Of a DNA stretch of 64,000 nt, positions 48,850-58,762 are shown in pieces. Both the position numbers and the translations under genes were made by a program. The notes under the pieces were generated by a model. It did not search any database. It worked only from the letters and a program-made list of their open reading frames with translations, and had not been told where the DNA came from. The stretch is from Ramazzottius varieornatus (lineage: Eukaryota > Tardigrada > Eutardigrada > Parachela > Ramazzottiidae). The stretch covers positions 1,631,270 through 1,695,269 of the forward strand of contig BDGG01000003.1 of the NCBI GenBank assembly GCA_001949185.1. Direction: 5' to 3'. The first letter of the stretch is position 1; each line of letters starts with the position of its first letter.

Positions 48850-50710
48850 TCATTTGATGTCATCCTTGCCCACGGGTAAACGAGGGGGAGAACGACTATG
48901 CGAGCAGACTTGAGATGCTCCCCACCATCCCTGCAGGTCGTGGTAGACCTTGTGCTTCATGTTGTCGGCGTGGAGCAACCTGTCAACCAAAATCCAAATA
49001 CAACGCCGGTTCGTGAACGAACAGGAAATGCCAACCGAATATCCAACTTCATGCAAGTATTTCTCACGCGCAAAGCCGGCAGTGGAGCTTCGTGTCGATC
49101 ATCTCACCCGTTCCTTTCCACTGGAAGTACTGATTATATTCCGTATCATTCGCATCGAGACGCAGTAGGTAGTCAGCAAGGTCCTTCGGCGAAGCGAAGT
49201 CCTGAACATGGATGAAAGACTTGTGAGGAGCCACAAACTCGTAATCAGTCCGCAAAGGACCCATCACAACTGGAAGTGCGTCGTTTCTACACGATCATAT
49301 ATAGTTATAATGGTCAAAGATTCTTAAGAATTTTACAATTTTCGAAGGACTCCAAACTCACTCCAGGGCAAACCACAGCTTTTCCGTGATGTAATCCTTG
49401 CAGTTACTATTCTGGGGAAATACAGAAATACAGAAAATGGGAGCTGGGCAAACGAAGTGAGCCAGATGGTTGACTCAAGTGGCGCACGCTTTCGTTGTTA
49501 TTAGCCGAAAACGTACGCCGCTTATGAAGACGATCTGGTTCAGTTCAGTCGCCTAAATTTCAAGTTTTTAATGCGGCAAAATGTTCTGTTCGTTTTTTTC
49601 TCACCTCGAAGGACAGGTAAAACTTGTACTCTTCCCGAAGTAACTTCCCTCCGCACTTGCCCTTCTTGGGGCACTTCAGAGATCCGCAGGATCCATAAAT
49701 ATCCACCTCAATGTATTCCGCCAGCTCCCGGGCGTACTCCAGCCGTTTGTTCGCCGTCTGGCAGTTTGACACGAACCAAGCTACTTTCTTCTTACCGGCT
49801 TTCCTTCCCCCGTAGTCCAGGGCCTGTGGTTTTGCAAGGACTTTTGGGTCGTACACTACCCATTTCCCATAGGGCGTCACCAGTTCACTGTCCAACCGAT
49901 AACTGCAGCCAGAAGCGAAATCATTCACATTCAATAAGCTTGTACTCCTCTTGATGATGATGAAGAAAACCTTACGTCGCAGTCCAGTTGATACGGCCAT
50001 ACAAGCGAGAGAACTCCGAAGTGTGGTGCGGTGACTCCAAAAGCGACAAGATCCATACTTGGTCCGGAGGGCGAGTTGAGCCCTACCAACAGACACAAAA
50101 GATATCTTTCTGCAAAATGACCAAACTTTCACGTTATCTTGGTCGAAATACAAAGCGAGCTCACATAATGGATTTCAGATGGCGCGTTGTTTTTGAATAG
50201 AATCGCATCAGCCTCCGCTGACTTCGTCCAATCATAGGTGATCTTACAGTGGTTAACCAGACACTTTTTCTTTACAAAACACGACCGTCCATGTCCCGGT
50301 CTTTCTAAGCCCCTCTCCGTCGAGAGAATCAGTTTTATCCTGGTAGGTTTCTTCTTCGGTCTGTACAACAGTTGGTTTTCGATGCGGTCGCTGTTCGGCT
50401 GCATCTTCGGCCAGAGATGCCATACTTCGTCTTGTTGGACAGGTGACACGTGTTGCATGCTGGCGTTCGTCAAGTACCATCTCTGCACCGGCGCGTCGTC
50501 CGCGTCCGTGTCCGGACCATCCTCTTCGAAAGGTAAAGTACGCTGGGGGTTCAGGCGAAGAGTAACGGAAATCATGATGTAGGTAGCTAATGCTCCCAAG
50601 GTGAAGATGCCAGCTAGACCACGCCGGCATGATCGCCTCCCGGAAGTGAAAATCCGTAAGATCAACTCAAGCTGTTTAGGGAAACTTTCGGGAAGGAACT
50701 TACTCCTCAT
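48850..50710 (-). CDS. Alpha-1,3-fucosyltransferase (GT10, FucTA/core type)
   Basis: Golgi type II enzyme that transfers fucose from GDP-fucose to glycoprotein glycans. Six exons join in phase: 50165-50710, 49976-50082, 49605-49902, 49362-49411, 49068-49286 and 48850-48979 (449 aa). A short cytosolic end with RRSCRRG precedes the signal-anchor (GLAGIFTLGALATYIMISVT). Family landmarks follow in order: ADAILFKNNAPS, RPPDQVWILSLLESPHHTSE, INWTATYRLDSELVTPYGKW, KKVAWFVSNCQTANKRLEYA, YIEVDIYGSCG, YKFYLSFENSNCKDYITEKL, and the donor-site region NDALPVVMGPLRTDYE. SNCKDYITEKLW is diagnostic of GT10. Intron 3 contains a hairpin repeat. Whether it modifies core GlcNAc (FucTA) or antennae cannot be settled from sequence; the DYG/KAGKKK region resembles invertebrate FucTA. 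Confidence 0.92.
49445..49553. repeat. Hairpin repeat copy in fucosyltransferase intron 3
   Basis: Arms GGGCAAACGAAGTGAGCCAG and CTGGTTCAGTTCAGTCGCC, core CTCAAGTGGCGCACGC / ACGTACGCCGCTTATG, loop with TTGTTATTAGCCG. It occupies over half of the 193-nt intron. Confidence 0.9.
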
Positions 50711-51110
50711 GACGCACGAATGGCTCAGATCTACATGGTCATAATGCCTAAAATTCCCCCCAGACTGGCATCCGAACCTTCTGTCCGTCAGATATCACTA
50801 CAAACGGGATATCTGCCACAAGACAGGTTTCGTTTTCTCAAGCAGAAAGAGCAAATACACAGTAAATACTCAGAGACTGAAGATGGTACAATCTTTACTC
50901 TGAGCGACAGATACCGGCTTCAAGAGTTCAACAAACCGCGACAAAGCCCGCGAGCAAATCTTTGCAAATACAGGTTTGCATTGGAAGTATCAAGTATTAA
51001 CCGCGATATTTCTTCTCAAAGCAACCGCAATAAAGCGCTTGGATCTTGGCTTCTTGATGACATTTTCTGGAGCATAAACTAAAAAGCGGGATTCGAATTC
51101 TGTCCAAAGA
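50711..51110. other. Spacer, EXOSC7 to fucosyltransferase
   Basis: About 0.4 kb. Nothing beyond the presumed fucosyltransferase promoter and EXOSC7 3' UTR. Confidence 0.45.
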
Positions 51111-52468
51111 TCATAGTAAAGTGTTTTTCCACGATTTGGGCGGAGGTAGCGATATCAAGGCGCTCATAAGACGGCTATCCACATGTGCGGCGGCTCTACA
51201 CGCAGTCTGCAATGGAAGGAAAGTCCTTTCCGTGAACAGAGCGTTCCAGAAAAGGCTCGTATCTAGTTCAAAACTGTCAACAAATGATTTACCTCCATGG
51301 CTTCATCGATAAGGTTAAGTTCGAAGCCAAACTGTGAGCCTTTCCAGTCAGTGTTCTGATAGAACAGCGTACCCTTGCTGTTGGTCGCTATCACGACGGA
51401 CGCATTGGCCGCCACTTGCTCTTCCTTTGTTACATCCACCAGGAAAACCGGACCAATCTATCAGAGAGACACCAGCTGAGTAGTCAGAACACACTTGGTC
51501 GGGAATTCAGAGTACCATACTTTATGGAGGGAAGTAACAACGGGAACGGAAGTGGCATCCATCTGCCAGTAATCATACGGATCATCAGTAAACTCCACTT
51601 CGAACTGATCCAGCTCATCTTCGACCACCGTGACGTTGGCGAATTTTGTATCAAAGAGCGCGGCTTTTACTGCTAGGGAAGCAGCGTCGAGTAACGAAGT
51701 GCCTTTCTCGAATATCTGGAAAGGAATTATTTTTCACTGTACAGCTTTGCGACCATCAAAACTAGTTTTCTGCTCACTATGAGATCGAAGAAGAGCGCCC
51801 AGCATTTCGACCCCTTCACAATGCAGAGTTTTCTTCTGTCGACACCACCAGATTCTTGATAGACGCTCTGAAGGATACTGCGAGCTTCTTGGGGACTGCG
51901 GGACTCGTCTTCCTCCTCGTCATGCTTGTGACTTGTCAGAGGCGAACTACAGAATGCATCGCTACACGGAACACTTCCTCGTGATAAAATTAGACGGAGA
52001 GAAAAATTATTGGAATACCTGTCAATGGAAAATTCGATAAAACCGAAGTCAGGGTGGGATTTTGAGGGTGTCTTGATGGCAGTCTTCACAGTGGCCAGAA
52101 CGCATGTTTCTCCCTGCAGAAGAACAGATCGATCAACAATCAGCCACGAATCCCATTGTGACCACGAAAATAAGTGTGCTTTCACCAGCGTGACTCTTGC
52201 AGATCCGCTGGCGCTTAGGACTTCGCCGATGCTAATATGAATCGTTCTGTAATCCAGAGGGCCACGGCCATCGAGTCGGAAATCATAATCCTACAAGAAG
52301 AGTTAACTGAGCATCTGGAGAACAGGAGAGCCGGGCAGTGAGTGATCAGACGACTTGCTATCGTACGATTATGCCTTCCGATAGGAACTGTTGCTCGCTA
52401 GCATTGATGTACGAATCCTCACGTTCTTGCAGAACAGACTCGTCTTGCGCAGATCTCCTCTCTCCCAT
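51111..52468 (-). CDS. EXOSC7: Exosome complex subunit RRP42 / EXOSC7
   Basis: RNase PH-like, catalytically inert ring subunit of the RNA exosome, acting in nuclear and cytoplasmic 3'-5' RNA processing. Seven exons join in phase: 52367-52468, 52186-52290, 52019-52113, 51778-51961, 51521-51715, 51293-51457 and 51111-51206 (313 aa; human is slightly shorter). Landmarks are RLDGRGPLDYRTI, ASGSARVTLGETCVLATVKT, PDFGFIEFSID, RRKLCIVKGSKCWALFFDLI, SLLDAASLAVKAALFDTKFA and the helix TACRAAAHVDSRL near the end. An acidic/Ser insert of about 25 residues (HKHDEEEDESRSPQEA) sits after the first beta-sheet. The start is the only in-frame ATG upstream of the RLDGRG exon. Confidence 0.95.
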
Positions 52469-53021
52469 CTCGCTATGTTTCGTTGTCTTGCAGATTTGGT
52501 ACTTCTCGGGAAAACAGCATGATGGATGAAAGTCAAAATGTGTGGAATGATTGATGATAGTTTACTTCCAGTGACATACTGTGAGTGATGTAATACTGCA
52601 TGTTTTGTACATGATTATAATTTTACTGTCATGTCACACTGTACAGCATACCAAAGCCCTCGACGGGATTAACTTCCCCGACACAAAGACCGTGCCCACA
52701 GATGGAGTTGCTGACGTCCAAAGTTCTGACACCTGTCACTTTCCTGGTTATCCATCCTTTCGCTACCATCACCCCTGAACAAAATCTCCATCAGGCTTGT
52801 CACGTTCTCATTTTACTGCTGCATAATAAAATATCCCCGATCGTTGTTCACACGAGAAGCCGCCGCGATACCAGCTCGTAAAACACTGATGAAACGTGGA
52901 ATGAGAAGAAATGACAGATCAGTGACCAAGTAGACAATTGTGCAGAAGTTAATACAGCAATTAGTTACAAGGAACGATTCCGGTTAGAAATTAAAATGAC
53001 AACTGTGCAGGACGGAAGTTC
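52469..53021. other. Spacer upstream of EXOSC7
   Basis: About 0.55 kb with no supported ORF; presumed EXOSC7 promoter and 3' UTR of the small Lys-rich gene. Confidence 0.4.
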
Positions 53022-53233
53022 CTACTGTTTCACCTCCGACTTGTAGGTGTGCTTCTCGGTTCCGTCAGCCTTGACCACGTGCTTCTCCTTGACGTGTTCG
53101 TTACATCCTCCACATCCGTCAGCAGAATGGGCGTCCTTCTTGTACTCGCTGGTCATCTTGCCGTCCTTCACTTCGACCTTCGACTTGGTGTGCGACTCCA
53201 TTTCTGCTGAACTTCGGGGGAACTCTGGAATAT
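53022..53233 (-). CDS. Small Lys/His-rich hydrophilic protein (59 aa or more)
   Basis: ATG at 53201 to stop at 53022 encodes 59 residues starting MESHTKSKVEVKDGKMTSEY and ending HTYKSEVKQ. The protein is about one-fifth lysine, has no hydrophobic segment, and carries a central CGGC. Two weak internal repeats follow the pattern VK-x-DG-x-x-x(Y/H), around VEVKDGKMTSEYK and HVVKADGTEKHTYK. The codons are strongly biased to C-ending and AAG/GAG forms, unlike random ORFs nearby, which argues for real, well-expressed coding sequence. A splice acceptor (tcttccag) lies at 53234. The frame stays open up to it, so an upstream coding exon is possible. I do not recognise the family. Confidence 0.6.
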
Positions 53234-54519
53234 CTGGAAGAAAACAGGCGCAAGATTGTAGATTAGCACAACAAAATTCTAAAAGCTTGTGACTTCAGCA
53301 ATGGCGGTGGATAACGCTTTTATACGTATTAGGGCAAGAAGGACGCGTCCATAGCTTTGAGGGCGTCAAAAAATGTCGGTACTTTCCATGGACCGCCTCT
53401 CTAAGCTTATCCGACTATCGATTTTATCATGCGGTAATTTTATCCGCATGACAAACTCATTGTCAAGTGACTACCCGAGGCAATTTTCACGTAATAATCT
53501 GCATATACCGACAGTAAGGTTCTGCGAGAGCAAACAAGTCATCGAAACCGCTTTGTCAACACAATCTACTCTCTTCGGTGCCCACAGAAACATCAGCTGA
53601 TAGCTACCTAGCCACTATCGGCAAAGGTATCGAGGGAGCGGAGCAGGTGGGATTTCAAATTGAAGGGCACCGTAAGCAAACTAACGCAAGTCTTTATCTT
53701 AGTGACTGGACCTGTTCGACAACTTTGAAACTAGAAACCCAGCACACTACCAACTTCTCACACGCACAGACTGTGAAACAGGGCTTACCGCTTCCGGCTC
53801 TGAACCAAGGTTTCTCGTTGTGCTGACTAGGTGACCGTCCTTCGTGACTGACTTTGAGTCTTGGCGCAAGGTCCTTGGATTCGTGCAAAACCCTGAAAAG
53901 CAAAATGTAAACTCAGAAAAAAGATGCAGTTCACAGCAGTACATAATTAAACGGGCAACCTATTCGAAGAAGAAGAATCATTGAACCAGAAGGAAACGCC
54001 TTCGACGTCCCCTCCGGTCAGGAACACCGTGGTGACCGTACCCACTAAATCAAGAACCTGCAAACAATCAAACAGTAATACACAGATGTGATTAATAATG
54101 TCATAATATAACGTCATGCGTTGTCATGAGGTCTCACTCGGTTGTATCATTGGAGGCATTCCGTTTGTTGTTTCTTCCTCATTCTGCGCCGCGATCGGCT
54201 AAAAACCCAAGTTAGAACAAAACCGGTTTGGATTTCACCTTTATGATCAACTAAAGCTGTAGGAGAGGTCGAAATAAAACTCAAATCAGCTTCCTGAAGG
54301 AAACCAAGTTGGAAAGTAAGTAAATACTTGCTGGAGCCGTTCATAGATTTACGATCTGATGCGAATATTAACGTGAAAATCTTTCAGGCAAACTTTTTCG
54401 ACCAAGTGATTACTTGAGTTTTGATGTCGAGCGATATGGAGGGGATTCCATCTTCAAGCGTCGAGACCAAGAGTGCCTAAAACTGAAAGAAGGATTCAGC
54501 GATTTATTCAGACAGAAAC
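53234..54519. other. Stretch between small Lys-rich gene and VARP
   Basis: About 1.3 kb, flanked by divergent genes. Two minus-strand frames look faintly protein-like (LVGTVTTVFLTGGDVEGVSF near 54000, and 54147-54344), but I cannot link them by phase or assign a family. They could be upstream exons of the small gene or a separate short gene. Confidence 0.35.
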
Positions 54520-56383
54520 ATGACCGAAGAATTCTTTCTGGATAATCCCTTCTACATCGCGCTTACCCAACAATTCCCGGACTTGTACTCCAAAGCCTGC
54601 GCCAGAAGATGCGTCATTTGCGTTCCCCGTGTATCATCCCTTCCTGCAACAAAGAATGGAAAACAGGTCGGTCCTGGGTCCAACTTGATCCGTCGCGCAG
54701 AGTTGGGATTGCACATCCTCCAGCCGTCTCCGCTTCAAGGACATGAAGAAGGCCTGTACGACTGCGTCCAAAAGGGTTACTCGGTGAAGATAGATTCCAA
54801 AAAAGGGATCATCACCGGATACTCCGGCTTTGGAAGGAACTTCTCCGCAAGGATTCTGTCGGAGGTGAAGATGCAAAAAGCCCAAACGAATTGAGAATAA
54901 AATGAGATTCATTCGCGCATTACGTAATGTGTCACATGACATGGTCATACATGCTACAGTGCCCGTAACAGGACAAACTGACCACAAGGTCAGCTGCCTC
55001 GTGGTGTCACCGTCGCCTTACTAACATGCTACAATGTGTTATACTAATGACGGAAGTCTGCGTCCCTTATCTACGCATAAGCTAACTTGTTGGTTCTTCG
55101 TTGCAGGAACGGTGTTACGACGAGAAATCTCACGGTTCTTTCATGTTGCTGACCATCGACCATCCCCTAGGTGAAGGTATGGATCGCTACAACCAGCGCC
55201 TGCCAGACCTGGACTACTCTGCTGACAAGCTAACGACAGCTTCCTGCGAAGCTTTCCTTCGTGATGCTTACGCGGACCAAGTGCTCGTATCATTCAAGAA
55301 AGCCATCGAGCAGATCTACCGCACATACGTTCTCCTCGAAGATTACCTCGACGACCTCGCAAACAAGATCCATAACCTTGTGAGCATAGCCGCAGAAAAA
55401 ACTCTCCAAATGCAGCCAGCCATCAGCAGGAAAGACGTGGCTGCGGCATTTGAGATGTTCGGTCATAGCCTCCTGTACTCCAAGATCTTTCCCTTCATCC
55501 AGACGGTGTGCTTGAACAGGGAAGCCACCATCATGAAGAACATGTCCGCAGTCAAGAAACCAGAGCACATCGGTGGAATGAACATCTCCACCGCCACCTA
55601 TCCAACGGCTCAGAGGCTTCTGCGTAACGTGTCAAGTCAAACTTCCCCGCTGCAGCAGCTCGTCCACTTTTCTCAATCTATACAGGCCTTACAGGTATCT
55701 CGGCCTCCTAACCACAATAGACGAACTGACTGATGGTCCATACTTGAATCATTTGAATTCTCATCTGGCGTTGCAGAGAGCTTCTCTTTCTGTAGGACGA
55801 TCTGAGTACCTTTCACAAGAACCAGCTCAGGACATGTCGAGCCCAGTCACCCTTCCCCACACTTTCCGCCGACGATACTCTCAGTCTTCTCCTGTACATC
55901 GTAGCATCTCAACGAATATTGCACCTCAGTTCATGCCTTCTGTACATGGAAAGGTTCTGCTGGACCATTCCCGACGGATCGTTACAGTATTCGCTGACCA
56001 CACTAGAGGCTATGGTGCGATTTCTCGAGTCTTGTGGCAGTACCACTGGGTCCTTGGCTCCCCGCGCGGCTGCCGCTACTGGAAAGGACTTGCCTTCTGG
56101 TTTTTCGTCACCAGCTGAAGAGGGAAGTGGTGTGGAAGAAGCCTCACCTGTTGACGAACGAGACCACAGATGCTTCACGCCTCCCAACTGCCAAGAGACA
56201 AATACCTCCCCTGTGACGAACCTGGGGTCTCCGGCGGGAATATCCGAGTCATGCATCGACAGGAAGTTGCGAAATTTGGACATTAGCAGTTTGGATAGTT
56301 CTTTGTTTCCCTCAACTCCTGCGAGCAGTCCTTTGCGCAGCAGTAGCCGTACAACAGACAATTCGAGTCCTTTTTTGAAGTAA
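54520..56383 (+). CDS. ANKRD27: VARP/ANKRD27-like Rab GEF with VPS9 domain, no ankyrins
   Basis: Endosomal regulator; in vertebrates VARP activates Rab21 through VPS9 and binds VAMP7 and retromer through ankyrin regions. Exons 54520-54864 and 55107-55694 join in phase 0. Exon 3 starts at 55847 (or 55826, also in phase) and ends at 56383, giving about 489 aa. The N-terminus (EEFFLDNPFYIALTQQFPDL, then VCVPR-like and GSFMLLTIDHPLG) follows the VARP N-terminal domain. Residues about 150-370 form the helical bundle and VPS9 core, with landmarks LLYSKIFPFIQTVCLNREAT, SADDTLSLLLYIVASQRIL, LLYMERFCW and LQYSLTTLEAMVRFLES. A Ser/Pro-rich tail of about 110 residues then reaches a stop. No ankyrin repeat is visible here or downstream, where the opposite strand carries other genes. 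Confidence 0.85.
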
Positions 56384-56950
56384 AGCAGCCGAATACATAC
56401 CTACAGTTTTGCGATCAGGCGACAAAAGCGAAGTGAATACTCTCGAACTGATCTGTCTGGCTGATGAATTTTTACGAAGAAGCTTCTCCGGTCTAGATTT
56501 TTCGCCAGTTATGGTCCAGATAAGGATCAGATTTTTACCGATCATCAGAAAGAACCAGGAAAAGGCAAGAACCAGCATACGCAAGCAGCTGCTTTCAACA
56601 TAAAGCTCAATACTGGAAGGCTGAAGTGCGAGTACCGTCAGTGTCAGTACTCCAGCGTCACTTTCGCCCATCGCGAGCTGAACAGCCTCACATAAGAAAG
56701 GCGTCCCCAAAGCCTCACCTGGAGATTTTTCAATAATCAAGTCACGATTGTCAAGACCACTAACCAGACCTTCCACCAGCGCGGTACACTCCAACAGACG
56801 AAACCCAACGACGCATTCGTCTCCGACCGTAAGGAGAAGGTCTCGTGGTGCGAACTGTCCTTCGCGTCTGGCAGGCTTCTCCGATGAGATGTCTGGTCGA
56901 CGCACATAGTCGGAAATTCGACGCAAAAATCCTGGCCCGGGCTCTTCCAC
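56312..56950 (-). CDS. Unidentified ORF, possibly a spliced LSm-like protein
   Basis: The frame is open from about 56960 to a stop at 56312 with no ATG near its start; the first codon listed is GTG, so an upstream exon is needed. A Met-initiated candidate (MTDLPQEASSQLS, ATG at 57076) could splice into it through an acceptor at about 56960 (aaagcag). The sequence EEPGPGFLRRISDYVRRPDI leads to LLLTVGDECVVGFRLLECTA and GLDNRDLIIEKSP, then TPFLCEAVQLAMGESDAGVL. The alternation is loosely like an LSm/Gemin7 fold; this is a guess. The 3' part beyond about 56600 (hydrophobic, then basic) may be intron read-through. It overlaps the end of the VARP frame by 72 bp on the opposite strand. Confidence 0.3.
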   Translation of the reverse strand: MEEPGPGFLRRISDYVRRPDISSEKPARREGQFAPRDLLLTVGDECVVGFRLLECTALVEGLVSGLDNRDLIIEKSPGEALGTPFLCEAVQLAMGESDAGVLTLTVLALQPSSIELYVESSCLRMLVLAFSWFFLMIGKNLILIWTITGEKSRPEKLLRKNSSARQISSRVFTSLLSPDRKTVGMYSAALLQKRTRIVCCTATAAQRTARRS

Positions 56951-57018
56951 TGGACTGCTTTAAACATCCGTGTCTTTGTAGGGCAGAGTGGTATGATTGA
57001 CAGCAGCCACTGTGACAA

Positions 57019-57457
57019 GCTCCGCTACTCAGGTCGACGAAAGCTGAGATGAAGCCTCTTGAGGCAGGTCCGTCATTGTCCCAAAATTTTCATCTTTGAC
57101 CGGTTTCGGCCGGTTTTTGTATCTAGTTTGAAACACAGCCGCAAAGTCGGGACTCGTACCAATACAAATAGAAACCAGGGCAGTTTCATATGACGGTTTG
57201 TGTCAGAACACCTTAGTATTCATCTAAATGTACTATGCATTTTGTCTGAACTTACGAGCCTTGTGAGGCTCGCTCGCGATATTTCCTTGCCCCGAGGCTC
57301 AAAAGCTCAGTTTTCCCAGCCTTAGAGAAGCGGAAAATTCTTCTTCAAAAAGAAATTTCTTCCGCGACGGTAATTCTTGGACTGTAGACATTTGGGAAAA
57401 CCTGCGAAGCAGCTGACTGTCAGATCTCGATGCGATACATTAATAACGTCGATATGA
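57019..57457. other. Short spacer before LTO1
   Basis: About 0.44 kb. It contains an inverted repeat GAGCCTTGTGAGGCTC near 57256 and the candidate first exon of the ORF to its left. Nothing else is supported. Confidence 0.4.
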
Positions 57458-58168
57458 TTATTTGGAAAAGTTTACTTGTTTGAATTTCCGGCGAGCCAGT
57501 AGGATGTCGTCCGAGATTGCTCCGTTCTTGATATCATCAAAACTGATTCGAGAAATCACATCCAGAAAAGAGGAGACAGCCTGTTGCTTCCTGTAAAAGA
57601 AATGTAAACTCGAGTTCGAAAATAAAGAACAGTTTCTCAATTTCAGCGCAATAAACTCAAGATCATCGAGATGGTGTGCAGCATTAGCTTACCGTAAAGT
57701 ACCCTCCGAAGGTACATCATCAATTGATGAAGAAGGATGAATGAGACGATCGCGGAACCGCATGGCATACCCTTTGTAAAATCCGATCTGTCAAAAGAAG
57801 CCGCTTCAATCGCAGCTGAAAGTTCAAGCTCTGAATCACATCGTCTAAGAATTTATCGTTCCGTTACGAATGAGTAGGTCAGGATCAAATCCGGATCGGA
57901 ATTGCAACTCACCTCTGTGATTATTTCCCAACCTTTACTCCATCCAAAAGCAAAGCCTTCCATATGGCCATCGACTTCTCCTTGGTGATTACCGTCGGAT
58001 ACACCAGCTTCTCTAGACCTAGACTACAGCATATCAAAGCCAACAGACAGCGATCGAGCAAGCATTACGATGATTAAGCAAATTAATTTACCGTTCTTCA
58101 TGCTCCAGCAAACTGTCAAAGACGTCCATAACATCGGGTTCTCCGCGGGCGCCGTTCTTTCCCTCCAT
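57458..58168 (-). CDS. LTO1: LTO1/ORAOV1 homologue (ABCE1 maturation factor)
   Basis: Adaptor of the LTO1-YAE1 complex, which links ABCE1/Rli1 to the cytosolic Fe-S targeting machinery and so supports ribosome recycling and biogenesis. Four exons join in phase: 58092-58168, 57913-58012, 57693-57787 and 57458-57590, giving 134 aa, almost exactly the usual length. The conserved N-terminal motif is MDVFDSLLEHEER. The deca-GX3 region follows: EAGVSDGNHQGEVDGHMEGF then AFGWSKGWEIITEIGFYKGY, with Gly every four residues as the family requires. The C-terminal helix ends RRKFKQVNFSK. I start at ATG 58168 (MEGKNG); the frame remains open upstream to 58330, but the family starts close to MDVFD. It is head-to-head with the coiled-coil gene. 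Confidence 0.92.
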
Positions 58169-58762
58169 CTTCCAGATATCTACTAGTCCAGTCCGAGAGC
58201 CGACAGGTTCTCCCGAGAAGGCAACGACTTTCCTGCAGGAGATAAGAGGAGATAGTAGAAGAAGTTCGTCAAAATGGTCGAACGAATGCAAAGATTCGAA
58301 AGCGCTTTGTTGACGTTGAATCAAGCTCACTCAATCAACGGTTGAAAGTGTGTCCGCTCTAGTTCCAGTCAGAAGGAACAATCAATTTTACCAATCGGCG
58401 ACTTGGCATAGTCTTGAAGTCAAGGATGTGGCAGGCGGCAACGTGTTCACTGTTTTAGTTTCCGTTTGGAATTGGACCTGTTTTCCTGGTGGCGTGGAAA
58501 CACTTCAGGTGGAATTCCGCGACTTTGGCCTCTGTCCATTGTTCAACAACCACGTGAGTGTGTGTTGGAAAACGGTAACTCACGGGGCTCCGGTCTACGT
58601 GAGGGCAGGCTCTGTCTGCCAGCTCTTTTCTCCTGAAAAGAAGCTCAACGGCTTCGAAAGAAGACACTTGAACTTTTGATCTGTTCATCGCATTCATCTT
58701 CTAACCTCGTTTCTTGATCCCTGTTCCTTCACAAATTTCTTTCCGATGTCAGACTTTTCCAG
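58169..58762. other. Divergent spacer, LTO1 and coiled-coil gene
   Basis: About 0.6 kb. A possible 45-nt exon (58509-58553, VEFRDFGLCPLFNNH, flanked by cttcag and gtgagt) could precede the coiled-coil gene's first annotated exon. The antisense frame is also open, so I do not call it. Confidence 0.35.

Noticed and set aside
53949-54344. Two minus-strand fragments that could be exons of a small gene
   Set aside because: No phase-consistent join, no start, and no recognisable domain.
58509-58553. Possible 45-nt exon before the coiled-coil gene
   Set aside because: Splice sites are plausible, but the antisense frame is equally open and the peptide matches nothing I know.
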